A stretch of 49,293 bases of DNA from DUEN01 sp024277095 (GTDB lineage: Bacteria; Chloroflexota; Anaerolineae; DUEN01). The translations under genes and the position numbers were made by a program. The notes beneath the pieces were generated by a model. It worked only from the letters and a program-made list of their open reading frames with translations, searched no databases and was not told where the DNA came from. Of the stretch, positions 8,083 to 15,564 are shown piece after piece. The stretch spans positions 1 through 49,293 of the forward strand of contig JAJRVX010000197.1 in NCBI GenBank assembly GCA_024277095.1, given 5' to 3'. Within the stretch, counting starts at the first letter, position 1, and every line of letters begins with the position of its first letter.

Positions 8083-10856
8083 TACGTGCTGGTTGAGCCG
8101 CGCAGGCGCTGTTGGAGCTCGTTGAGCAGAACCAGCGCCTGCACGGGCGTCAGGTTGGCGATGTCCGCCTGGTATAGCTCCCGCAATGCGGCGACGATCA
8201 CCTCGATCGGGATGGTGGCGCCGAGGGAATGAGGCAACGAGGTGATGAGTTCGTCCGAGGGAATGACCGTCGGCTTGTAGTCGGGAGAAGCCTCCCGCAT
8301 AGCATAATCCTCCAGCCGACTCCTCTCCCCTCTTTCATCTACCTTCCCGATTTCCAATTCCTGATCGCCTTGTTGCCCCGTCGCCTCGTCGCCCTCTAAC
8401 GTCGCCAATACCTCCGCGGCCCGCTGAACGACGCGTTCGGGCAGCCCCGCCAGCTTGGCGACGTGGATCCCAAAGGAGCGCTCCGCGCCGCCGGGCACCA
8501 CCCGCCGCAGGAACACGATCCCCTCTCCCTGCTCGGCCACGGCCATCGAGTAGTTGCGCACGGCGGGCAGGTGATCGGCCAGCGCCGTCAGCTCGTGGTA
8601 ATGGGTGGCGAAAAGACAGCGGGCGCCCAGCGTGTTGTGAATGTCCTCCACCACGGCCCAGGCCAGGCTCATACCGTCGTAGGTGGACGTGCCGCGCCCC
8701 ACCTCGTCCAGGATGATGAGCGAGCGCGGGGTGGCGTGCCGCAGGATGGCCGCCGTCTCGGCCATCTCCACCAGGAACGTCGATCGGCCCTGGGCGATGT
8801 CGTCGGTCGCGCCCACGCGGGCGAAGATGCGGTCCACGACGCCGATGTGGGCACTTTGCGCGGGGACGAAGGATCCGATCTGGGCCATCAGGACGATGAG
8901 GGCGGCCTGTCGGATGTAGACCGACTTACCGCTCATATTGGGGCCGGTGAGGATGATCACCCGTTGCGTCTCGTCCAGATGCAGGTCGTTGGGCACAAAG
9001 CGCTCGCCATCCGGGAGCAGGTGCTCGACGACCGGATGGCGTCCCTCATGGATGTCGATGACGTCCCCGTCGTCCACAGTGGGTTTGACATAATTGCTGC
9101 GCGCGGCGGCCTCGGCCAGCGCGGCCAGCACATCCAGCTCGGCCAGGATGCGGGCGGAGTGGATCAGCCGGGCCGTGTGCGTCGCCACCTCCCCGCGCAC
9201 CTGGATGAACAGGTCGTATTCCCGGTCTTTGATCCGGTCGCGGGTCAGCAGGATGTCCGCCTCGCGGGCCTTGAGCGTGGGCGTGACGAAGCGCTCGGCG
9301 TGAGTGATGGTCGCCTTGCGCTCGTATTCGGGGGGGACCTCGTTGGCGCGGCTGCGCGGCACCTCGATGAAGAAGCCGAAGATGTCATTATACCGGATGC
9401 GCAGGGTCTTGATGCCGGTGCGCTCTCGTTCCTGTGCCTCCAGCTCCGCCAGCCAGGCCTCGCCCTCCTCCGCATGCCGACGCAGCGCGTCCAGATCGGA
9501 GTCGAAGCCATCGCGGATGAGGCCGCCATCGCGGACCAGGATAGGCGGCCTGTCCACGATCGCCTTGCCGATCAGCTGGGCGACGTCCTGAAGCTCGTCC
9601 AGTTGATCCCGAAGGGCACGCAGTCGTGTCGCCTCCGCCCGTTCCAGGTGGCGACGGATGGTCGGGATACGCTCCAGGGCCCGGCGCAGCGCCACCAGAT
9701 CCCGCGCGTTGGCGGACCCGAAGCCGACGCGGCCGGCCAGGCGTTCCACATCGTACAGGCCGTCCAGGGCGGCGCGCAGGTCGTGACGCAGCAGGGCGTC
9801 GTTCACCAACGCCTCCACCGCGTCCAGCCTCTCCCGGATGCGGTTCACGTCTAATAGCGGCTGGGTGATCCATCGGCGCAGCAGACGGGCGCCCATGGCG
9901 GTGAGCGTGTGATCGAGCACGCTGAAGAGGGAGCCGCGCGAGGAGCCGTCTCGCAGGTTGAGCGTGAGCTCCAAGTTGCGGCGGGTCACCGCGTCCAGGG
10001 TCATGTGCTCGCCGGGGCGGTAGGTGCGCAGCTCGGCGATATGGGCCAGCCCGGTGCCGCCCGAAAGCGCGCCGGTGACGGGGACATCTCCCAACTGGCT
10101 GTCGCGCAGGTAGGCCAGGATGGCGCCCGCGGCCGCCTGGGCCAGCGGCAGGTCGTCGCAGCCGTATCCCTCCAGCGAGGCGACGCCGAAGTGGTCGAGC
10201 AGGGTCTGGCGGCCGGCGGCCGGCGTGCATCGCTCGTCGGCCAGGGGGGAGAGCCGGGCGGGGCCCAGGGCTTGCAGCCGGGCGGTGAATGCCTCGTCGG
10301 ACGCCAATGTGGCGGGCAGGACGATCTCGGCCGGCGCTAGGCGGGCCAGCTCCTCCTGGAGCGCCCCGAAGGCGTCATCGCCATCCAATTGCGTGGTGAC
10401 GAACTCCCCCGTCGAGAGGTCCAGCGCCGCCAGCCCGTAGCTCTCCCGGCCGCGATCATCCCGGATCACCGCGGCCAGGTAGTTGTTGGCCTTCTCCTGT
10501 AACAGCACGTCCTCGACCACGGTGCCGGGCGTGATGACCCGCACGACGTCTCGTCGCACCAGCCGTTTGACCCGGCGGGCGTCTTCGAGCTGCTCCACCA
10601 GGGCGATCTTGTAGCCGCGCTCGATCAGCCGGGCGATGTAGCCGGTCACCGAGTGGTGGGGCACGCCGCACATGGGCAGGCGGACTTCCTTGGAGAAAGA
10701 TCGAGATGTGAGGACCAGGTCCAGCTCGCGGGCGGCGATTCTGGCGTCCTCGTCGAACATCTCGTAGAAGTCGCCCAGCCGGAACATAACCAGGGCGTCC
10801 GGGAAGCGCGCCTTGATCTCCCGGTATTGGCGGAGCATGGGCGTGACTTTGGCCAT
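8082..10856 (-). CDS. mutS: DNA mismatch repair protein MutS
   Basis: Recognises base mismatches and small loops and recruits MutL using ATP. From the ATG at 10856 the product has 924 residues. The N-terminal mismatch-recognition domain has the Phe-x-Glu wedge in 'FRLGDFYEMF'. Connector, lever and clamp regions follow. The ABC-type ATPase has Walker A 'GPNMSGKS' (about residue 636) and Walker B/signature 'IILDEVGRGTSTYDG'. The C-terminal dimerisation helix is 'LTPVQALVLLNELQQRL'. An in-frame start at 10901 is upstream of the conserved 'MAKVTPMLRQY' and is less likely. The linker after the ATPase is longer and of lower complexity than usual, and there the DNA reads as heptamers. No mutL is nearby. 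Confidence 0.97.
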   Translation of the reverse strand: MAKVTPMLRQYREIKARFPDALVMFRLGDFYEMFDEDARIAARELDLVLTSRSFSKEVRLPMCGVPHHSVTGYIARLIERGYKIALVEQLEDARRVKRLVRRDVVRVITPGTVVEDVLLQEKANNYLAAVIRDDRGRESYGLAALDLSTGEFVTTQLDGDDAFGALQEELARLAPAEIVLPATLASDEAFTARLQALGPARLSPLADERCTPAAGRQTLLDHFGVASLEGYGCDDLPLAQAAAGAILAYLRDSQLGDVPVTGALSGGTGLAHIAELRTYRPGEHMTLDAVTRRNLELTLNLRDGSSRGSLFSVLDHTLTAMGARLLRRWITQPLLDVNRIRERLDAVEALVNDALLRHDLRAALDGLYDVERLAGRVGFGSANARDLVALRRALERIPTIRRHLERAEATRLRALRDQLDELQDVAQLIGKAIVDRPPILVRDGGLIRDGFDSDLDALRRHAEEGEAWLAELEAQERERTGIKTLRIRYNDIFGFFIEVPRSRANEVPPEYERKATITHAERFVTPTLKAREADILLTRDRIKDREYDLFIQVRGEVATHTARLIHSARILAELDVLAALAEAAARSNYVKPTVDDGDVIDIHEGRHPVVEHLLPDGERFVPNDLHLDETQRVIILTGPNMSGKSVYIRQAALIVLMAQIGSFVPAQSAHIGVVDRIFARVGATDDIAQGRSTFLVEMAETAAILRHATPRSLIILDEVGRGTSTYDGMSLAWAVVEDIHNTLGARCLFATHYHELTALADHLPAVRNYSMAVAEQGEGIVFLRRVVPGGAERSFGIHVAKLAGLPERVVQRAAEVLATLEGDEATGQQGDQELEIGKVDERGERSRLEDYAMREASPDYKPTVIPSDELITSLPHSLGATIPIEVIVAALRELYQADIANLTPVQALVLLNELQQRLRGSTST
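8317..8393. repeat. Degenerate heptamer run inside the mutS linker
   Basis: On the plus strand eleven consecutive 7-bp blocks can be read in phase, many starting TC (for example TCTCCCC, TCTTTCA, TCTACCT, TTCCAAT). They encode the extra linker between the MutS ATPase and its C-terminal helices. The units are degenerate, so this is a weaker array than the others. Confidence 0.4.
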
Positions 10857-10928
10857 CGTACCTGCCTGTTTCGCTCGGAGAATGCGAAGGGATGATAACA
10901 CCGGGCGGGGAGATGGTCAACGTGAGGA

Positions 10929-10963
10929 ACCAGCCGATAGCGGGAAGCAGACAGCCGGTAGCG
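10929..10963. repeat. Heptamer repeat array (array 2), 5 units
   Basis: Five in-phase 7-bp units of pattern RNYAGCV: ACCAGCC, GATAGCG, GGAAGCA, GACAGCC, GGTAGCG. It lies between the mutS start and hicB and is inverted relative to the array at 11388-11436, which has the same consensus. Confidence 0.6.
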
Positions 10964-11086
10964 ATCGGGGTGTGTCCCCATTCGCGCGTTTACTTGACAT
11001 TTCCACATCTCATGAGTACCCCCTTATAGGGAGCGGGTGTAGTCCGTTGGCTCTTATCCCGGTGTCTTTTAGCAGGAGGGATAGTG

Positions 11087-11290
11087 ATGATAAGACAGTT
11101 TAAGATTATCGTTGAGAAACATCCTGACGGTTATGTCGCTTATCCACTTGGATTAAAGGGAGTTGTTGTGAGCGAGGGGGACACGTATGAAGAGGCATTG
11201 GCTGATGTGAAATCCGCTATCGCTTTTCACATTGAGACCTTTGGGCCGGATGTGTTGGAGAGTGAATCCGCCGTTATCACCGGCGGATAA
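11087..11290 (+). CDS. hicB: HicB-family antitoxin, orphan
   Basis: A 67-residue protein with the HicB partial RNase-H-like fold: 'FKIIVEKHPDGYVAYPLGLKG' region followed by 'GDTYEEALADVKSAIAFHIE'. HicB proteins neutralise HicA RNases that degrade mRNA. The ATG at 11087 is preferred because AGGAGG lies 7 nt upstream; a GTG directly before it is possible. The protein stops early, after 'SAVITGG', and lacks the C-terminal tail usual in the family. A complete HicA gene is missing; only its last residues appear downstream. Base composition is lower in GC than the neighbours, consistent with transfer. Confidence 0.85.
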   Translation: MIRQFKIIVEKHPDGYVAYPLGLKGVVVSEGDTYEEALADVKSAIAFHIETFGPDVLESESAVITGG

Positions 11291-11372
11291 GGGGGCCCCG
11301 TTGCGTACGATCCTAACCCGGGCGGGGATCTCTCGAGAGGAGTTATTGAGGGCTTATGAGAAAGAAGAAGCC
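11289..11372 (+). pseudogene. C-terminal remnant of a HicA toxin
   Basis: In another frame from the antitoxin, immediately after its stop, the sequence encodes 'LRTILTRAGISREELLRAY'. This is the standard end of HicA toxins, where the strand with the catalytic His is followed by 'LR.Il.qAgis.eEf'. There is no start codon and the dsRBD-like core with the catalytic His is gone. The simplest reading is one deletion that removed the end of hicB and most of hicA. Confidence 0.7.
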
Positions 11373-11387
11373 GGGTTTTTGATATAT

Positions 11388-11436
11388 CGCTGTTGGCTGC
11401 CTGCTACCGGCTACCTGCTGTCGGCTATCCGCTATC
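11388..11436. repeat. Heptamer repeat array (array 3), 7 units
   Basis: Seven perfect-phase 7-bp units on the plus strand: CGCTGTT, GGCTGCC, TGCTACC, GGCTACC, TGCTGTC, GGCTATC, CGCTATC. The reverse complement fits the RNYAGCV pattern of the array at 10929. The thuA stop codon (11432-11434) falls inside the last unit. Confidence 0.7.
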
Positions 11437-12076
11437 GGGTGGCCCAGAGCATGCCGCGCTGCACGATGGTTCGGGCTTCGGGCACGTCGAAGTCGCTGGC
11501 TACGTGGCCCAGAGAGCAGTAGAAGACCTTCCCCTGCCCCCAGCGTCGCTTCCACGCTACCGGCATGACGACCCCTTCAATCCACGGCAGGATATCCCCT
11601 CGGAAGGTCGTCGTCGCCAGCACCTCGTTGGAAGGGTCTACATGCATGTAGTACTGCTCGGAGCGCATCTGGAAGTCCTGTAATCCGGCCACGATGGGAT
11701 CATCCGGCCTGGTGATGTTCACCTCGTAGTCGATGACGCCGCCCGGGTGAGCGACCCACTGCCCGCCGACCATGAACTGGTAGTCCGGGTTGTTTCGGAA
11801 CGAGTCTCCCGCGCCGCCGTGCCAGCCGGCGAACCCCACCCCGCTGGCGACGGCGTTCAAAAGCCCCTGCTCCTGCTCCCGGGTGATCGTGCCCATCGTC
11901 CAGACCTGCACGATCAGATCCAGCGATTTCATCTTGGCTTCGTCGAGGTACACGTCCAACGTGTCGGCGATCTCCACCTCGTATCCCTGGCCTCGCAGCC
12001 AGGGCGCGAAGATGTCCACACATTGCTTGGGCTCGTGTCCCTCCCATCCTCCCCAGACGAACAGGGCTGACTTCAT
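11432..12076 (-). CDS. ThuA-like domain protein
   Basis: A 214-residue cytoplasmic protein with a class I glutamine amidotransferase-like fold of the ThuA (trehalose utilisation) type. It starts 'KSALFVWGGWEGHEPKQC', then has 'VSASGVGFAGWHGGAGDSF'-like core (about residues 76-95) and ends with 'GQGKVFYCSLGHVASDF'. ThuA proteins occur in sugar catabolic loci; their chemistry is not firmly established. The ATG at 12076 is chosen over the upstream 12121 because GGAGACGAGAAG precedes it and homology begins there. It is the last gene of the co-directional sugar cluster, 41 nt after the histidine phosphatase. Confidence 0.85.
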   Translation of the reverse strand: MKSALFVWGGWEGHEPKQCVDIFAPWLRGQGYEVEIADTLDVYLDEAKMKSLDLIVQVWTMGTITREQEQGLLNAVASGVGFAGWHGGAGDSFRNNPDYQFMVGGQWVAHPGGVIDYEVNITRPDDPIVAGLQDFQMRSEQYYMHVDPSNEVLATTTFRGDILPWIEGVVMPVAWKRRWGQGKVFYCSLGHVASDFDVPEARTIVQRGMLWATR

Positions 12077-12117
12077 CTTCTCGTCTCCTCTGTGGTGCGT
12101 GTCTCGGACGCCTGTCT

Positions 12118-12810
12118 TCACGTGACCAGTTCCGCGGGCAGGTGATCGATCCGATTGATGTAGCGGATGTCCAGATGCCCGTCCTTCCAGAAGTCAATGC
12201 GGGTGATCGCCGTGTTGTGATGATGGTAGAAAACGTGGCGGCCGGGCAGTTGGTTGAACAGCGCTTTGAGCAATGCATCGATGAAGCCGCCGTGAGAGAT
12301 CATGACGATGCGCTCGTCGTCAGCGGCCCGCGCGTGGAGCGCGTGGGCGACCCGGATCGCCCGCGCCTGGCAGGCCGGCCAATCTTCTCGGCCGCCTTTC
12401 CACCACCCCTCCCCGGTCAGCGCTTCCGGCAGCACGTAGTGGGGAAAGTCCGCCAGGATCTCGTCTCGGGTCATCCCGGGATATCCCACGATGCCGCCGT
12501 CCTCCCCGTGATCCAGATAGATGCCGCCGCGCTCGTGGATCTCGATCCAGACCTCAGGGGTGAGGCCGAGGGCGTCCCCGATGGGGCGGGCCGTCTGCAG
12601 CGCGCGACGCATGGGGCTGCAATATAGCTTCGTGATGGGGAGGCTCACGGGCGAACCGGGGTGATCGGGCACGGTTTCCGTGAGATAGCGAGCGAGGAAC
12701 TCGGCTTGTCTGACTCCGACTTCCGTGAGGGGCGGATCGCAGCTTCGCTCCCTCAGATCGGCCATCGCGTTGTTGGTCGATTGACCGTGGCGGATGATGT
12801 AAAGCTCCAT
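12118..12810 (-). CDS. Histidine phosphatase family protein (phosphoglycerate mutase-like)
   Basis: A 230-residue protein starting 'MELYIIRHGQSTN', with the RHG motif and catalytic His8. It continues with 'LYCSPMRRALQTA' and the second catalytic His in 'VMISHGGFIDALL'. The fold removes phosphate from sugar phosphates or small molecules; the substrate is not deducible. It lies 89 nt downstream of a GH116 gene in the sugar cluster, so a sugar-phosphate phosphatase role is plausible. The frame stays open far upstream, but that part has no sensible protein and overlaps the GH116 gene. Confidence 0.9.
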   Translation of the reverse strand: MELYIIRHGQSTNNAMADLRERSCDPPLTEVGVRQAEFLARYLTETVPDHPGSPVSLPITKLYCSPMRRALQTARPIGDALGLTPEVWIEIHERGGIYLDHGEDGGIVGYPGMTRDEILADFPHYVLPEALTGEGWWKGGREDWPACQARAIRVAHALHARAADDERIVMISHGGFIDALLKALFNQLPGRHVFYHHHNTAITRIDFWKDGHLDIRYINRIDHLPAELVT

Positions 12811-12899
12811 TGGCTCTCGGTCTGTTCTCCTGCGGGTGTGATTTGTAAGATCGAGGATCACCACCGGACGATGATCCTCGATCCTATGTGACGAGCCCG

Positions 12900-15536
12900 T
12901 TAGTCCAGTTCCAATTGGATGGTCAGAGCCTGGCCGACGGTAAGCTCCAGCGGTTCCGAGAAGGCGATCACGATGGTCCCATCCTCCTGGGTAAATGAGA
13001 TGGGAATTGCATGATCCTCCTTCATGGCCGTTACCGATTGTACCACATGTTGCGTGTGCAGGCACAGGATTTTGATCATCAATGAGCCATGGACCAATTG
13101 AAGGGTATCCGTCTGAACGTCCTCGCGGATACTTTGTGTGAACGTGCCCCACCCGTCGCGGGCGACGAAGGGCGCCCGGAAGTCCTCCGGCGTGATGATG
13201 GGGGCGAACCCGATCTCGGCTGCGCCCGCGTCGTATCGATATCCCGACGCGGCCTCCAGCAGCGCCCACGACGCCATGGCCCGCACATAATGGTCCCCGC
13301 ACTCGATGTCGTTCCACGGGTTCTGCTTGCGACCATCGTAGCGGGCGCGCGCCGCCTCCACGATGCGCAGCGCCTCCTCGACCTCCCCTTCGTACAGTAG
13401 CAGCCCCGCCACCTCGTACTCGATCCCGGTCCACACCTCGTCCGAGTAGAGGGTCGGGACCTCCGGCCGGCCGCCCTTGGGCCAGGTGCAGTTCAGCAAA
13501 CCCTGATCGTCCTCGGTGACGAAGACGCGAGGTCGTTGCACGTGGTCACGGAAATGCTCCCGGAAGTTATATCGAAAGATGGAGAGGGCTGCCCGCCGCG
13601 CATGTTCCGGGTCCAGCACGTGACCCAGCCCCAGGATGTGTGCCCACCATTGCCCCAACAGCTGATCCGAATGGCAGCCGAGGCCCCAGTTCTGCTCCGG
13701 ATACCTCTCCAGGTCCACGTCCTGGATGTAGTACTCACCGTTCCACAGCTGGCCATCCAAAGCCTCCCGACCGCGCTCATAGACCGCGCGGCACTCGACG
13801 GCCAGGTCCTCCTCCCCCTGCAGTCGGGCCATGGCCTCCACCGCCCGCAGCGCGGCCAGGTAGAGCGTGCCGATGAACGTGTTAGCGCCGTAGATGGAGA
13901 TGTCGTACGTGTTGGGCTGCTCGCCCTCGATGACGCCGCTCCGGTCCGGATCGTGCTGAGTCCAGACGTAGTGCAGCGCCCGCTTCACGGAGGGCCAGAC
14001 ATGCGCCAGCCAGTCTGCATCGCCGCACGCTCGATACTCGCGATATGTCTTCAAGATGGCCCCCAGCAGTCCGTCCAGGGCCGGGTGGGCCGGGCCGCCG
14101 ATCTCGCGGTCCCAGACGCGCGGCAGGTACGTGGGGAGCAACACCCGGTGCGGCAGATAGCCCGATGGATGTTGCTGGATATCCCACTCCGTCTCGCGCA
14201 TGGTGCGCTCCAGCGCTGGGAACAGCCGGGCCAACGCCATCTCGTAGTTCCAGACGTGAGTGCAGTTCAGCGGGCAGCAGCCGCCGATGGGCTCGTGATG
14301 GGATGTGGAGGCGCCGTGGCATCCCTCGAACCCGAAGAAGCGGCCGTCCTCCGCCCAGAAGCAGGTCGGAGAGCGGATAATGCTCATCTGAGAGGTGACC
14401 GCGTCGATGAGCGCGTAGGGGAGCGTCGTGTCGTAAAACGTGTCTCGGGCCGATCGCGTCTGTTCGACCAATCGATCCCGGTTATCCCGGGCGTATTCCG
14501 CCACGTCTAACGCCGACCGGAACCAGTTGTTGTACTGGTTGCCCAGCCAGAACTTGCTCTTCTCATCGTCGAAATCGAAGAACTGGCGCTGGGACCAGTT
14601 GACGTAACGATTGGGGAAATACCACGTGATGAGGAACGTCACGGTGCGGGATTCGCCGGGGGTGAGCGAGAAAGGTACGGCCAGCGCGCCGTTCCAGGTG
14701 CGGCCGATCGCGCTGGGCGTGCTGCCGGCCGCGTTGCTCAGCCGGCCGTCGGAGCTGAAGTCGGCCCACAGGGCGTCCAGGTCATCCCACTGGGTCAGGT
14801 AGGTCGCATCTGGGGTCAGCGCCGCCAGCTCCATGCTGCCGTAGCCGTCGTCGTCCTCGGGCAGGCGGTTCGTCTGCATGTAGATGGCGGTCATGTCGCG
14901 TAGCTGGACCAGCGTATTGAAGTTGCCGCCGTAGAGGAAGCATTCGTTGTCGAAGATCGGCGCGACCCCGTCCCAGCCGACCGCGTTCTGGAGCGTGGCG
15001 GCCACGGAGGCCAGCATCACGTCGTCGGTCGGATTCGTCACGGTGATATGGAAGAGGATGGCGGGGAGGCCGGAATCCTTCGCGTTCAGCGGGATGAAGG
15101 GGTTGAACGCCTCCATGGTCACTTCGAGCGGCAGCGCCGGATCGTGATATCTCAGCTCGGCGATGGGATATTCGCCGATGAACTCGGTGGCTTCGACGCC
15201 CGGGAGTTGTTGCAACAGCTTCCGATGTGCCGGGGGCACCAGATGATCGTTGGACGTTGGCGGCGGCGCTGGCTCTTCGACGTCGTATAGCGCGTCGGAT
15301 TGCAGCACGCGGGCGGTCGGCTCCTCGGGCGGGCGAGCCCGTCGCGCCCATACGGCGAAGAAGGAGTGGGGGACACACGCCAGGTGATTCACCTGATTGT
15401 GGATCTGCCATTGGCGCAGGGAGCCGTCGCCGCACAGGGCGATGGTGCCGGTGCCGATGCCGCCCAGCGGCATGGCGATGGCGCGCAGGGATTCGCCTCG
15501 ATAGATCTTGCGTTGACGCGAGACGGATATGGCCAT
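12900..15536 (-). CDS. GH116 family glycosidase (GBA2-like), paralogue A
   Basis: A retaining glycosidase of family GH116, which includes bacterial beta-glucosidase and beta-xylosidase and human glucosylceramidase GBA2. The 878-residue protein begins 'LRAIAMPLGGIGTGTIAL' (GBA2_N beta domain, to about 340) and continues with the DUF608 catalytic alpha-barrel. The candidate nucleophile lies in 'FFGFEGCHG' (E404). The acid/base Asp is probably in 'NTYDISIYGAN' (D545). I assign these by comparison with the known TxGH116 pair and am not certain of register. A Cys-rich stretch 'GGCCPLNCTHVWNYE' lies between them. There is no signal peptide. AGGAGG precedes the ATG. It follows paralogue B by 28 nt. 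Confidence 0.92.
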   Translation of the reverse strand: MAISVSRQRKIYRGESLRAIAMPLGGIGTGTIALCGDGSLRQWQIHNQVNHLACVPHSFFAVWARRARPPEEPTARVLQSDALYDVEEPAPPPTSNDHLVPPAHRKLLQQLPGVEATEFIGEYPIAELRYHDPALPLEVTMEAFNPFIPLNAKDSGLPAILFHITVTNPTDDVMLASVAATLQNAVGWDGVAPIFDNECFLYGGNFNTLVQLRDMTAIYMQTNRLPEDDDGYGSMELAALTPDATYLTQWDDLDALWADFSSDGRLSNAAGSTPSAIGRTWNGALAVPFSLTPGESRTVTFLITWYFPNRYVNWSQRQFFDFDDEKSKFWLGNQYNNWFRSALDVAEYARDNRDRLVEQTRSARDTFYDTTLPYALIDAVTSQMSIIRSPTCFWAEDGRFFGFEGCHGASTSHHEPIGGCCPLNCTHVWNYEMALARLFPALERTMRETEWDIQQHPSGYLPHRVLLPTYLPRVWDREIGGPAHPALDGLLGAILKTYREYRACGDADWLAHVWPSVKRALHYVWTQHDPDRSGVIEGEQPNTYDISIYGANTFIGTLYLAALRAVEAMARLQGEEDLAVECRAVYERGREALDGQLWNGEYYIQDVDLERYPEQNWGLGCHSDQLLGQWWAHILGLGHVLDPEHARRAALSIFRYNFREHFRDHVQRPRVFVTEDDQGLLNCTWPKGGRPEVPTLYSDEVWTGIEYEVAGLLLYEGEVEEALRIVEAARARYDGRKQNPWNDIECGDHYVRAMASWALLEAASGYRYDAGAAEIGFAPIITPEDFRAPFVARDGWGTFTQSIREDVQTDTLQLVHGSLMIKILCLHTQHVVQSVTAMKEDHAIPISFTQEDGTIVIAFSEPLELTVGQALTIQLELD

Positions 15537-15564
15537 AGGGGTTCCTCCTCGTTATGGGGATGGA

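Noticed and set aside
8463..9854. 463-codon open frame antisense to mutS
   Set aside because: It is opposite a clearly conserved MutS core and encodes no recognisable protein; such frames are common in GC-rich DNA.
10994..10999. TTGACA upstream of hicB as a promoter
   Set aside because: No acceptable -10 occurs 15-19 nt downstream, so I do not call it.
12811..13434. N-terminal extension of the histidine phosphatase into the GH116 gene
   Set aside because: The family begins at 'MELYIIRHGQ'; upstream residues are low complexity and antisense-like, in a different frame of the GH116 gene.
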